A DNA stretch of 46,231 nucleotides from Floccifex porci (GTDB lineage: Bacteria > Bacillota_I > Bacilli_A > Erysipelotrichales > Erysipelotrichaceae): contig NZ_VUMM01000013.1 of assembly GCF_009696175.1 (NCBI RefSeq), positions 1 through 46,231 of the forward strand, in the 5' to 3' direction. Positions 7,234-16,374 of this stretch are shown piece after piece (position 1 is the stretch's first letter; every line of letters starts with the position of its first letter). The position numbers and the translations under genes were made by a program. The notes under the pieces are model-generated. The model was not told the DNA's origin. It was given only the letters and a program-made list of their open reading frames with translations, and did not search any database.

Positions 7234-8133
7234 CAGGAGCAATACCAGGATCGCCTTTTGAATATGGAGACGATTTTCCGCATCATCAAAGATTTCCTGA
7301 GCATGTGCTTCAAAAACTTCTTCACTGATTTCCTGCCCTCTGAATGCAGGTAAAGGATGAAGAACCATCACATCTTTTGAAGCTTTTGAAAGCAATGTTT
7401 TATCGATCGTAAATCCTTTAAAATCTTGCATACGCATCGCAATTTCATCTTCTGAACCCATTGAAGCCCATGTATCTGTCACAACTATATCCGCATTTGT
7501 GATTGCCTGTACAGGATCATTATAAATATGAAAATGGGAAGGATATTGGCTGGCAAATTCCAGAACTTCTTTATCTGGCTCATATCCTTCTGGAGTGGCA
7601 ACGGATACATTCATATTCATTGTTAATCCACCCACAATTAAAGAATTGGCTACATTGGACCCATCTCCAATAAAACACAGATTCAGGTTTTCCAAAGAGC
7701 CATATTTTTCTTTCATTGTTAATAGATCCGATAAAATCTGACACGGATGCGAAAATTGAGTCAATCCATTGATAACTGGAATTGAACCATATTTCACATA
7801 ATCTTCTACATCCTGCTGCTTTGCTGTTCGCACAATCAGACAATCTAAGTATCTTGATAACACACGTGCTGTATCCTGGATTGGTTCTCCTCTTTTCAGC
7901 TGCAGTTCTTTACCGGAAAGGAACAGAGGCTGCCCACCCAACTGATAAACACCTGTTTCAAAAGAAACTCTGGTTCGTGTGGAAGTTTTATCAAAAATCA
8001 TACCAATGGATTTCCCCTGTAAAATTCTATGTTCTATATGATGCTGTTTTTCATATTTCAGCTGATCTGCCAGATCTAATATCTGAAAAATTTCTTTTCT
8101 GTTCAGATCCATCATTTTCAATATATTCTTCAT
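7222..8133 (-). CDS. argF: ornithine carbamoyltransferase
   Basis: A 303-aa enzyme that makes citrulline from ornithine and carbamoyl phosphate. The carbamoyl-phosphate loop STRTRVSFE (about residue 52), the HPCQ motif (about 130) and DTWASMGSE (about 225) are present. At the ornithine-binding motif, usually HCLP, this protein reads HPLPAFRG, so the conserved Cys is Pro. The rest of the protein fits ArgF and the operon supports that role, but the change could affect substrate binding. The start overlaps the argD stop as ATGA, with AAAGGAG 7 nt upstream. It is the last gene of the operon. Confidence 0.9.
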   Translation of the reverse strand: MKNILKMMDLNRKEIFQILDLADQLKYEKQHHIEHRILQGKSIGMIFDKTSTRTRVSFETGVYQLGGQPLFLSGKELQLKRGEPIQDTARVLSRYLDCLIVRTAKQQDVEDYVKYGSIPVINGLTQFSHPCQILSDLLTMKEKYGSLENLNLCFIGDGSNVANSLIVGGLTMNMNVSVATPEGYEPDKEVLEFASQYPSHFHIYNDPVQAITNADIVVTDTWASMGSEDEIAMRMQDFKGFTIDKTLLSKASKDVMVLHPLPAFRGQEISEEVFEAHAQEIFDDAENRLHIQKAILVLLLKDA

Positions 8134-9311
8134 AGGAAAACTCCTTTCATCTTTTCAACGGCTTCATTGATCTGTTCATATGTGATAATCAAAGGAGGCA
8201 ATAGACGAATCACGTCTTTTCCTGCACTTAATACCAGAAGTCCATCTTTTAATAACTGATTGATCAATGACATTCTCTGATTCTCATCCACCACAATTCC
8301 AATCATTAATCCTTTTCCTCTTACTTCTTTAATGATTTTAGAATCTATTTTTTGAATCTGTTCCATAAAATATTCACCCTTCTTTTTCACATCCTGTAAA
8401 AAAGAAGGATCTGAAACAATGGATAAAACGGTTTTAGCCACTGCACAGGATAATGGATTTCCTCCAAAAGTTGTTCCATGGTCTCCTTTTGATAATACAT
8501 CTTTACACTTCTCAGATGCCATAAAAGCTCCAACAGGAATTCCAGATCCCAAGCCTTTTGCCAATGAGACCAGATCCGGCTGTATATCATATTGTTCATA
8601 CACAAATAAAGTCCCGCAACGACCTATTCCTGTCTGAACTTCATCGACCATCAGTAAAATGTCCTTTTCTTTACATAAACAAGCCACTTTCGATACATAG
8701 TCATAATCAAGTGGAATAACTCCACTTTCCCCCTGTACCAGTTCCATCATAATTCCACAGACACTATCATCCAAATGATCATAAAGATCACCAATATCAT
8801 TTGCCTTTATATAATCAAAACCATCCATAAATGGATAAAAATAGTTATGAAATTTATCTTGTCCTGTAGCCGTTAATGTTGCCATAGTACGTCCATGAAA
8901 GGATTGTTTTAAAGTCAGAATTTTATTACGATTCTTTCCATATTTATCAAATGAATATTTACGAGCAACCTTGATCATTCCTTCATTGGCTTCAGCCCCT
9001 GAATTAGCAAAAAATACTTTTTTCATATTTCCTTTTTCTACTAGAAATTTTGCCACTTCGATCATAGGCTGTGTATAGTATAAATTGCTGACATGTAAAC
9101 ATTTCTTTGCCTGGCTTTCAATTGTCTTTACAATTTCAGGATGATTATGTCCTAAACTATTGACTCCGATTCCAGAAGTCAGATCTAAATATTTTTTATT
9201 TTGAATATCTGTTAAAGTACATCCTTGTCCACTTTCTAAAACAACTGGAAAACGTCCATAGGTTGACATCAGATATTGATTCTCTTCTGCTACAATTTCA
9301 TCAAAATTCAT
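8130..9311 (-). CDS. argD: acetylornithine aminotransferase
   Basis: A 393-aa PLP-dependent class III aminotransferase that forms N-acetylornithine using glutamate as amino donor. Visible signatures are NSGAEANE (phosphate-binding region), SFHGRT, the MVDEVQTGIGR strand with the cofactor Asp, and SLAKGLGSG with the Schiff-base Lys about residue 253. Length is normal. AGGAG precedes the ATG, and the gene follows argB by 8 nt. Confidence 0.95.
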   Translation of the reverse strand: MNFDEIVAEENQYLMSTYGRFPVVLESGQGCTLTDIQNKKYLDLTSGIGVNSLGHNHPEIVKTIESQAKKCLHVSNLYYTQPMIEVAKFLVEKGNMKKVFFANSGAEANEGMIKVARKYSFDKYGKNRNKILTLKQSFHGRTMATLTATGQDKFHNYFYPFMDGFDYIKANDIGDLYDHLDDSVCGIMMELVQGESGVIPLDYDYVSKVACLCKEKDILLMVDEVQTGIGRCGTLFVYEQYDIQPDLVSLAKGLGSGIPVGAFMASEKCKDVLSKGDHGTTFGGNPLSCAVAKTVLSIVSDPSFLQDVKKKGEYFMEQIQKIDSKIIKEVRGKGLMIGIVVDENQRMSLINQLLKDGLLVLSAGKDVIRLLPPLIITYEQINEAVEKMKGVFL

Positions 9312-9319
9312 AGATTCTC

Positions 9320-10177
9320 CTAATAAAACATAGTTCCAATTCCTTCATCGCTCAATAATTCAATTAAAATCGAATGAGGAATTCGACCATCCTGAATATT
9401 TACCGTTTCTACTCCTCTTCGAACAGCTTCTACGGCACATTGAACTTTAGGAATCATCCCACCTTTAATAATACCTTCTCTTTCATAAACAGAAGCCTGG
9501 GACACTTTTAATTTTGAAATCAATGTGGACTCATCCTGTGGATCTTTCATCAGTCCCATTACATCCGTTAATAAAATCAGCTTTTTCGCTTTTAAAGCCA
9601 CTGCTAATTTTTCGGCAGCTGTATCCGCATTGATGTTATAGTTTGTCAATTGATCCAATCCAGCTGCTACCGAAGATACTACAGGAATGTATCCTTTTTC
9701 CAGTACATCCAGAACAATAGAAGGATCCACTTCTACAATTGTACCCACATTCTGATGGATATCATCATATCGAACAGACTGGAATAAATTGCCATCCATT
9801 CCAGCCAGGCCCACGCCTTTTCCTCCTTGTTTGATCAGCAGTGAAACCAGATTCTTATTGACTTTTCCGCATAAAACCTGCTGAACGACATCCATTGTTT
9901 CATCATCTGTAACACGAAGTCCATTCACAAAAGTAGATTCTTTATGAATTTTTTCAAGCATTTCTTTAATTTCAGGTCCACCTCCATGGACAAGAACCAC
10001 TTTAATTCCAATCAGATTCAATAACACAACATCCTGTATGACTGCTGCTTTTAATTCTTCATTTATCATGGCATTCCCGCCATATTTGATAACTACAATT
10101 TTACCAGTAAATTCCTGTATATAAGGAAGCGCTTCAACAAGAATTTTTGCTTTTATATTGGGAGAAATATTTGTCAT
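9320..10177 (-). CDS. argB: acetylglutamate kinase
   Basis: A 285-aa amino-acid kinase that phosphorylates N-acetylglutamate. It has the nucleotide and substrate loops VIKYGGNAM (about 28) and LVHGGGPEI (about 62), and the NINADTAAEKLA segment (about 180). An N-terminal extension of about 25 residues before the first strand is the kind found in arginine-sensitive, hexameric enzymes, so feedback inhibition is possible but not proven. Its start overlaps the argJ stop by 4 nt, with GGAGAT upstream. Confidence 0.95.
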   Translation of the reverse strand: MTNISPNIKAKILVEALPYIQEFTGKIVVIKYGGNAMINEELKAAVIQDVVLLNLIGIKVVLVHGGGPEIKEMLEKIHKESTFVNGLRVTDDETMDVVQQVLCGKVNKNLVSLLIKQGGKGVGLAGMDGNLFQSVRYDDIHQNVGTIVEVDPSIVLDVLEKGYIPVVSSVAAGLDQLTNYNINADTAAEKLAVALKAKKLILLTDVMGLMKDPQDESTLISKLKVSQASVYEREGIIKGGMIPKVQCAVEAVRRGVETVNIQDGRIPHSILIELLSDEGIGTMFY

Positions 10178-11382
10178 GTTCGATAATCTCCATTGATTTT
10201 TACATAATCGTAGGTCAGATCACAACCCCAGCAGGAAACTTGCTGATCTCCCTGTTTTAAATCTGATATGATTTCAATTTCATTCTGAGATAAAATATCT
10301 TTTGCCTTTTCTTCATCAAAATCTAATGCTTTTCCATCTTTACAGCACTGAATTACCTGGTCTTTATATTTAAAATATATATCAACCATTTCTGGATCAA
10401 AATCAACACCAGCATATCCTAACGCACACATGACACGTCCCCAATTGGCATCAGACCCAAACATAGCGGCTTTTAATAAAGAAGATGAACAGACAGACAT
10501 TGCCAATGTCTGGGCATCCTGTTCCGTCTTTGCTCCCTTAACGGTACAAGTCAGAAATTTTCCAGCTCCTTCACCATCCGCTGCAATTTTTTTCGCAAGT
10601 TCTTCCATCACAAAACGAAGAGCCTGTTTAAATACTGTAAACGAATCCGTTTTTTTGGTAACCGGTGCATTTAAGGCCATTCCATTGGCCATAACAACAC
10701 ACATATCATTTGTAGATGTATCTCCATCTACACTGATACGATTAAATGTCTTCTTCACATTTTCTTTTAAACATTCTTCTAACAGATTAGAACTGATGTT
10801 ACAGTCTGTTGTGATAAAAGCTAACATTGTTCCCATATTGGGATGAATCATACCCGATCCTTTACAGATTCCTCCCATATGACAAACAACCCCATTGATT
10901 TCAAATTCGACGGCAATGCTTTTTTCAATGGTATCCGTTGTAAGAATCGCCTGAGATGCCTTAAAAGACTGGTCATTTCCCAATTTGATCTGTTGAATAT
11001 TTTCTTCTATACATGAAATGGGTAAAGGCTGACCAATTACACCAGTAGATGCAACAATTACATTTTCCTTTTCACATTTCAGAAAATCAGCAGCACACTG
11101 TGCTTCACGATTGGCACTTTCCATTTCTGTTTCATTACATGCGTTCGCATTCCCAGAATTTACAATAATCGCCTGAGCCATGCCATTTTCCAAATGTTTT
11201 TTTGTCACTTTCAATGGAGCTGCCTTTACTTTATTACTTGTATATACAGCTGCGCATTGACAAAGAGACTGCGAATAAATCAAAGCCAGATCATCTTTGC
11301 TCTGATTTTTTCGTATACCACAATGACAAGCTCCAGCTAAAAATCCTTTGGCTGCACACACTCCTTGATCGATTACTTTCAT
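10174..11382 (-). CDS. argJ: bifunctional glutamate N-acetyltransferase / amino-acid acetyltransferase
   Basis: A 402-aa ArgJ that moves the acetyl group from acetylornithine to glutamate and may also use acetyl-CoA. It is made as one chain that cleaves itself; the expected site is in KGSGMIHPNMGTMLAF, between Gly184 and the nucleophile Thr185. Other family stretches include NSGNANACN (about 75-83) and DGDTSTND. The presence of ArgJ means the operon uses acetyl recycling and does not need argE. The start has AGGAAGG upstream, and the gene is 12 nt after argC. Confidence 0.96.
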   Translation of the reverse strand: MKVIDQGVCAAKGFLAGACHCGIRKNQSKDDLALIYSQSLCQCAAVYTSNKVKAAPLKVTKKHLENGMAQAIIVNSGNANACNETEMESANREAQCAADFLKCEKENVIVASTGVIGQPLPISCIEENIQQIKLGNDQSFKASQAILTTDTIEKSIAVEFEINGVVCHMGGICKGSGMIHPNMGTMLAFITTDCNISSNLLEECLKENVKKTFNRISVDGDTSTNDMCVVMANGMALNAPVTKKTDSFTVFKQALRFVMEELAKKIAADGEGAGKFLTCTVKGAKTEQDAQTLAMSVCSSSLLKAAMFGSDANWGRVMCALGYAGVDFDPEMVDIYFKYKDQVIQCCKDGKALDFDEEKAKDILSQNEIEIISDLKQGDQQVSCWGCDLTYDYVKINGDYRT

Positions 11383-11394
11383 GTTGTTTCCTTC

Positions 11395-12306
11395 CTAAAG
11401 ATTCAATCCTTCCCATTCATTAAAACCCAGCATTAAATTCATATTCTGGATAGCTGCTCCACAGGCACCTTTTCCCAGATTATCAAATAATACTGTTACT
11501 CCCACTCTTGTATCATTTCCATATACAATAAGTTCTACACTATCTTTTTTTGCCATTTCATTACCGGAAATCATTCCTTCATTTCTTTGTGATACGTGTA
11601 TTAAGGAAGAATCCTTATACCAATTATTTAATATATCATAAATTTCCTGTTTTCTGTGATTTTCAATAGAAATTGTTGTTGCCATTCCTCGATAATAATC
11701 ACTGACAACAGGATAAAATACTGGGGTTCCCTCTAAACCACAAATTTTTTTCATTTCTGGCAAATGTTTATGCATCTGGTTTAAACCATATATTCGTGGA
11801 GCCATTAAATCCGATGTTTTGTTCTTTTCATACTGCTCAATCATCTTTTTTCCACCACCGGAATATCCAGTTAATGAAAAGCATACAATGCTTTGATTCG
11901 CTTTGATTGCTCCATTTTGAACCAGAGGATATACACCCAATATGAATCCTGTAGCATGACAGCCAGGATTAGCAATCCATCTTTGTGTTTTAATTTTCTG
12001 CCTTTGTTCTTCATTTAATTCTGGCATTCCATAAACCCAGCTATCCAGTGTACGATGAGCCGTAGATGCATCTATGACTTTAGTATGTTCATTTTCAATC
12101 AAAGAAACGGCTTTTATGGCTGCATCATCAGGTAAACAAAGAAAAACAAGATCGGCTTCATTCATTAGCTTTTTTCTTTCCTGTTCATCTTTTCTTTTTC
12201 CTGGATCAATTTCTAATATTTCAATATCTTCTCTTAAAGACAGTCTCTGATAAATTTCCAGACCAGTAGTTCCCGCCTGTCCATCTATATAAATTTTAGG
12301 TTTCAT
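11395..12306 (-). CDS. argC: N-acetyl-gamma-glutamyl-phosphate reductase, type 2
   Basis: A 303-aa NADPH-dependent reductase making N-acetylglutamate semialdehyde. The N-terminus KIYIDGQAGTTGLEI and the short length are those of the type 2 ArgC family, unlike the roughly 345-aa type 1 enzyme found in Bacillus. The catalytic Cys is in NPGCHATGF (about residue 115). The start at 12306 is chosen because it aligns with the family and overlaps argH by 11 nt; an upstream in-frame start would add 32 unrelated residues within argH. Confidence 0.92.
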   Translation of the reverse strand: MKPKIYIDGQAGTTGLEIYQRLSLREDIEILEIDPGKRKDEQERKKLMNEADLVFLCLPDDAAIKAVSLIENEHTKVIDASTAHRTLDSWVYGMPELNEEQRQKIKTQRWIANPGCHATGFILGVYPLVQNGAIKANQSIVCFSLTGYSGGGKKMIEQYEKNKTSDLMAPRIYGLNQMHKHLPEMKKICGLEGTPVFYPVVSDYYRGMATTISIENHRKQEIYDILNNWYKDSSLIHVSQRNEGMISGNEMAKKDSVELIVYGNDTRVGVTVLFDNLGKGACGAAIQNMNLMLGFNEWEGLNL

Positions 12307-13690
12307 CTGATTCACATCCTTTAATAAAATCCTGAATGACTTCAATCTGGCGCTGCACTTCTTCAGGTGATGGTCCTCCCAAAACATTTCTTTGAAGTAC
12401 ACAAGTCTTAAGATCTAAAGCCTGATATACATCTTCTTTGAAATAAGGATGGAAAGATTTCAGTTCTTCTAATGTACAATCATTGATTGCTTTGTTTTCT
12501 TTTGAACAATACCCTACCAGTTTTCCAATCACATGATACGCATCTCTAAATGGAAGTCCCTGTTTTACAAGATAATCTGCACAATCTGTCGCATTGATAT
12601 ATCCATGTAAAGCTGCATTTGCCATTCTTTCTTTACAGACTGTCAATGTATCAAACATTGGATCAATAATATCCAGACACTGTTTTACAGTATCAATAGC
12701 ATCAAATAAAGCTTCTTTATCTTCCTGCATATCTTTATTATAGGCAAGAGGAAGTCCTTTCAGCATACTTAATAAAGACAGTAAAGAACCAAATACACGT
12801 CCGCTTTTCCCCCGTATCAATTCACAGATATCCGGATTCTTTTTCTGTGGCATAATGGAAGATCCAGTTGAATATGCATCATCCAATTCAAAATAATGAA
12901 ATTCTAAAGAGCACCATGATATGATTTCTTCACTTAATCTTGAAAGATGCATCATTAATATACTTAAATCACTGCACAGTTCCACACAATAATCCCGATC
13001 GCTGACTCCATCCAGTGAATTGTCAACTGGGTTTTTAAAACCTAATAATTCAGCTGTCATGTTTCGATCGATTGGATAGGTGGTTGTAGCCAAAGCTCCA
13101 CATCCTAAAGGACATTCATCCATTAGATCATAGGTATTTTCCAGTCGTCTTATATCTCTTTTAAACATATTCGCATAAGCCATCATCCAATGCCCTAAAG
13201 TAATAGGCTGAGCTCTTTGGAGATGTGTATAACCTGGCATGAATGTATCCAGATTTTCTTTTGCATGAATGCATAATGTATTCATAAATTTTAAAAGCAA
13301 TTTTTCAATTTCTTTTATTTCTTTTTTTACATAAAGACGCATATCCACAGCAACCTGATCGTTTCTGGATCTTGCTGTATGAAGCCTTTTCCCCGCATCT
13401 CCTATTCGATTGGTCAATGTTTCTTCAATAAACATATGAATATCTTCATACGAAGATGAAAAGGTTAATTCATTCGATTCTATATCGGTTAATATTTCCT
13501 TCAAACCTTTATGAATCGCTTCTTTATCTTCTTTTGAAATAATTCCCTGTTTTTCAAGCATTTCACTATGAGCCAGGGATCCCTGAATGTCTTGTGCATA
13601 CATTCGACAATCAAATGGAAGGGAAGTATTAAAACTATCTAATTTCGCATCGGCTTCTTTTGAAAAACGCCCTGCCCACATTTTCGCCAT
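12296..13690 (-). CDS. argH: argininosuccinate lyase
   Basis: A 464-aa homotetrameric lyase splitting argininosuccinate into arginine and fumarate. The superfamily signature GSSIMPQKKNPD (about 280) holds the catalytic Ser, and HTARSRNDQV (about 105) and TPGYTHLQ-like GYTHLQRAQP (about 155) are intact. Length is normal. AGGAG precedes the start, and the gene lies 10 nt after argG. Confidence 0.97.
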   Translation of the reverse strand: MAKMWAGRFSKEADAKLDSFNTSLPFDCRMYAQDIQGSLAHSEMLEKQGIISKEDKEAIHKGLKEILTDIESNELTFSSSYEDIHMFIEETLTNRIGDAGKRLHTARSRNDQVAVDMRLYVKKEIKEIEKLLLKFMNTLCIHAKENLDTFMPGYTHLQRAQPITLGHWMMAYANMFKRDIRRLENTYDLMDECPLGCGALATTTYPIDRNMTAELLGFKNPVDNSLDGVSDRDYCVELCSDLSILMMHLSRLSEEIISWCSLEFHYFELDDAYSTGSSIMPQKKNPDICELIRGKSGRVFGSLLSLLSMLKGLPLAYNKDMQEDKEALFDAIDTVKQCLDIIDPMFDTLTVCKERMANAALHGYINATDCADYLVKQGLPFRDAYHVIGKLVGYCSKENKAINDCTLEELKSFHPYFKEDVYQALDLKTCVLQRNVLGGPSPEEVQRQIEVIQDFIKGCESDET

Positions 13691-13700
13691 ATCGTTCTCC

Positions 13701-14951
13701 TTATTCTACACTTGGAAAATGAATTCCTTCTTTTTCAAATAATTCTTTATCGTTTAATGCTCTTACTTTTAATGGTAAACCAAATAAATTGATGAAACCT
13801 TCACTATCGGATTGGTTGTAACAGTCATCTTCATCAAAAGTTGCCATTCCACTTGAATATAAACTGAATGGACTTGTTACCGAACATGGAATAATATTTC
13901 CTTTATACAATTTCAAAGTAACATCTCCTGTTACTGTTTCCTGTGTAGAATCCACAAAAGCAGATAAAGCTTTTCTTAGTGGTGTATACCATTGTCCATT
14001 GTATACAAGATCGGCAAATTTTAATGCGACCTGCTGTTTATAATGCGCTGTTTCTTTATCCAGTGTAATTTCTTCCAGTTTCTCATGAGCCGCATATAAA
14101 ATCGTACCCCCTGGTGTTTCATATACTCCACGTGATTTCATACCTACCAGACGATTTTCCACTACATCCAGTAAACCGATTCCATTGGCTCCTCCTAATT
14201 CATTTAATTTTAAAATGATATCCAATGGTTTCATTTCTTCTCCATTTAAGGAAACAGGAATTCCTTTTTCAAAATGTAAAGAAATTTTTGTAGGTGTATC
14301 TGGAGCATCATAAGGAGAAACACCTAGTTCTAAGAAACCTGGTTTTTGAATTGGTGCCTCATTGGCTGGATCTTCCAGATCCAATCCTTCATGAGACAAA
14401 TGCCATAAGTTTTTGTCTTTTGAATAATTTGTTTCTTTATTGATTTTTAGAGGTATATTATGTTTTTCAGCATATTCAATTTCTTTTTCTCTTGAGTTCA
14501 ATTCCCAGAAACGCCATGGAGCAATGATGTCCATTTCTGGTGCAAATGCTTTAATAGCCAGTTCAAAACGAACCTGATCGTTTCCTTTTCCGGTACAACC
14601 ATGACAAATCGCATCCGCTCCTTCTTTTTTCGCAATTTCAACAATACGTTTGGCAATAATTGGTCTGGCAAAAGAAGTACCCAATAAATATTTTTCATAA
14701 GCTGCTCCTGCTTTAACAGTTGGAATGACATAATCATTCACAAATTCTTCCTGCAGGTCTTCAATATACAATTTAGAAGCCCCTGTTTTTAAAGCTTTTT
14801 CTTCCAGTCCTTCCAGTTCACTTGCCTGTCCTACATTTCCAGATACAGCGATAATTTCGGCTCCATAATTTTCTTTCAGCCAAGGAATCAATACCGATGT
14901 ATCCAATCCTCCAGAATAAGCCAATACAATTTTTTTATACTGTTTTTTCAT
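13701..14951 (-). CDS. argG: argininosuccinate synthase
   Basis: A 416-aa cytosolic enzyme joining citrulline and aspartate with ATP. The N-terminal PP-loop [10 protein letters not shown] (about residues 11-20), GNVGQ and [14 protein letters not shown] (about 115) are the expected nucleotide and substrate motifs. GGGAGG lies before the ATG. It is the first gene of argGHCJBDF and is directly controlled by the T-box leader just upstream. Confidence 0.97.
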   Translation of the reverse strand: MKKQYKKIVLAYSGGLDTSVLIPWLKENYGAEIIAVSGNVGQASELEGLEEKALKTGASKLYIEDLQEEFVNDYVIPTVKAGAAYEKYLLGTSFARPIIAKRIVEIAKKEGADAICHGCTGKGNDQVRFELAIKAFAPEMDIIAPWRFWELNSREKEIEYAEKHNIPLKINKETNYSKDKNLWHLSHEGLDLEDPANEAPIQKPGFLELGVSPYDAPDTPTKISLHFEKGIPVSLNGEEMKPLDIILKLNELGGANGIGLLDVVENRLVGMKSRGVYETPGGTILYAAHEKLEEITLDKETAHYKQQVALKFADLVYNGQWYTPLRKALSAFVDSTQETVTGDVTLKLYKGNIIPCSVTSPFSLYSSGMATFDEDDCYNQSDSEGFINLFGLPLKVRALNDKELFEKEGIHFPSVE

Positions 14952-14989
14952 ATACTTTTTCCTCCCTTATATGAAATAAAATTTCGGTT

Positions 14990-15240
14990 AAAAAAAACGT
15001 CCTTTTTTAATAAAAGGACGTAATTATACGCGGTACCACCTAATTTCCATTCATCTATTATGAATGACACCTTTTTCTTAACGCGAAATAACGATCATTG
15101 CCTCACCTAGTTTCGACAATGCGGTTCCAAGACACGTTCCAGAATATTTCTTTAATAACTTTCACCAGCTGTTATCTCTCTAAAAAAGAAATCTTTCTGT
15201 ACTTCTTCTTTTCATAACCTTTATGCAAAGATTATAACCC
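14990..15240 (-). promoter_or_regulatory. T-box riboswitch leader of the arg operon
   Basis: The minus strand carries the hallmark T-box AGGTGGTACCGCG (15029-15041), followed by the terminator stem ACGTCCTTTT/AAAAGGACGT (14997-15021) with a T-run. Upstream is Stem I material: AGTA, an AGAGAG GA-motif region and GCTGGTGAAAG. In the expected specifier region GGAAC is followed by CGC and then A (codon at 15121-15123), an Arg codon; GGAACGTG slightly upstream is an alternative reading, also containing an Arg codon (CGT). The promoter is TTGAAA (15253-15258) with TATAAT (15231-15236), 16-bp spacer. Uncharged tRNA-Arg should favour antitermination and expression of argGHCJBDF. The specifier call is an inference. 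Confidence 0.93.
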
Positions 15241-15252
15241 TATGAAAATATT

Positions 15253-15298
15253 TTTCAAGTTTTTTTTGAAACTTTTTGAAACTTTTTAAAACTTTTTA
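15253..15298 (-). promoter_or_regulatory. phased A-tracts upstream of the arg promoter
   Basis: On the minus strand four A-runs (T-runs at 15260-15267, 15273-15277, 15283-15287 and 15293-15297 on the plus strand) recur every 10 bp as AAAAAGTTTC-like units, ending 2 bp before the -35 box. In-phase A-tracts bend DNA and can act as UP elements. The outermost tract overlaps the rseP stop codon. Confidence 0.7.
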
Positions 15299-16363
15299 CA
15301 TCAACAATCGAATCACATCATTATATGTCGCAAAAATCAAAAGTCCAAACAACAATACAAAACTTCCTAAAATAATACCTTCGATTATTTTTGGACTGAT
15401 CTTTCTGTGAATGAATTTTTCAATCAGAAGAATTAAAATTCTTCCCCCATCCAATGCCGGTATTGGTATCAGATTAAAAATACCAATATTTAAAGAAATC
15501 ATCGCAAATAATGTTAAATAAGACAGTAATCCATAGCTTGTACTTTGAGCCGTTACGCTATAAATACCCACTGGTCCTGATAAATTTTCCAGACCTTTAC
15601 CCTGTAATAACATACCCAAAGAACGATAAATAGAAGCTGTAAGATCTATACACTGATCTGTTCCATATTTAAATGCTTCAATCCAGTGAATTTTGCGCGT
15701 CTGCACACTGGATACGATTCCAATTGTATATCCTTTCATTTCTTCATTATAGCTTGCCTGAAGATCGATACGTACTTTTTTATTATCTCGAATCACTTCC
15801 AGCTGGAAATTCTCATGATAATACTGAATGAATTCCGACAGATCCGATTGAGAATCAATATCCATCTCTTTACCGGATGCATACGCTTTTACAATTCGAT
15901 CCCCTTCTTGCAGACCCGCTTTGGCCGCGTCGGAGCCTTCCTGTACTTCGTATATAACTGGCTGCTGTGAAACCACGACTTTTCCCTGCACCATAGTAAT
16001 GGAAACCATCATTATCCATGCCAGCAATAGATTCATGATAACTCCTGCTGCCATCACACAAATCTGCTGCCAGACAGGTTTATGATTTAATTTTTCTTCT
16101 TCTTTTACATTTTTCAGCCAGTCATCCTCTTCTTCATCCTGCGATCCATCCTGTTCACCAGCCATCATTACATAGCCTCCAAAAGGAATGGCTCGAATGG
16201 AAAAAATGGTTTGCTTCCCCTGTCTTTGATAAATACAAGGACCCATTCCAATTGAAAATTCATGACAATGTATCCCAAAATGACGAGCTACCAGAAAATG
16301 TCCCAGCTCATGAATGATAACAATAAAGCTAAGCATAAAAAGAAATGCCAGCAATCCTATCAT
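15296..16363 (-). CDS. rseP: site-2 intramembrane metalloprotease RseP
   Basis: A 355-aa membrane protease of the RseP/RasP type that cuts anti-sigma factors and other membrane peptides. It has the zinc motif HELGH in the first membrane helix (about residues 18-22), a periplasm-side PDZ domain (about 125-200), and the second zinc-ligand segment IPIPALDGGR (about 300). Three to four membrane helices are visible. It follows cdsA by 11 nt with GGGGTGA upstream. In Bacillus dxr lies between cdsA and this gene; here it is absent. Confidence 0.95.
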   Translation of the reverse strand: MIGLLAFLFMLSFIVIIHELGHFLVARHFGIHCHEFSIGMGPCIYQRQGKQTIFSIRAIPFGGYVMMAGEQDGSQDEEEDDWLKNVKEEEKLNHKPVWQQICVMAAGVIMNLLLAWIMMVSITMVQGKVVVSQQPVIYEVQEGSDAAKAGLQEGDRIVKAYASGKEMDIDSQSDLSEFIQYYHENFQLEVIRDNKKVRIDLQASYNEEMKGYTIGIVSSVQTRKIHWIEAFKYGTDQCIDLTASIYRSLGMLLQGKGLENLSGPVGIYSVTAQSTSYGLLSYLTLFAMISLNIGIFNLIPIPALDGGRILILLIEKFIHRKISPKIIEGIILGSFVLLFGLLIFATYNDVIRLLM

Positions 16364-16374
16364 TTTTTCACCCC

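Noticed and set aside
10430-10846. 138-aa plus-strand reading frame antisense to argJ
   Set aside because: It mirrors a highly conserved enzyme gene and has no independent coding evidence.
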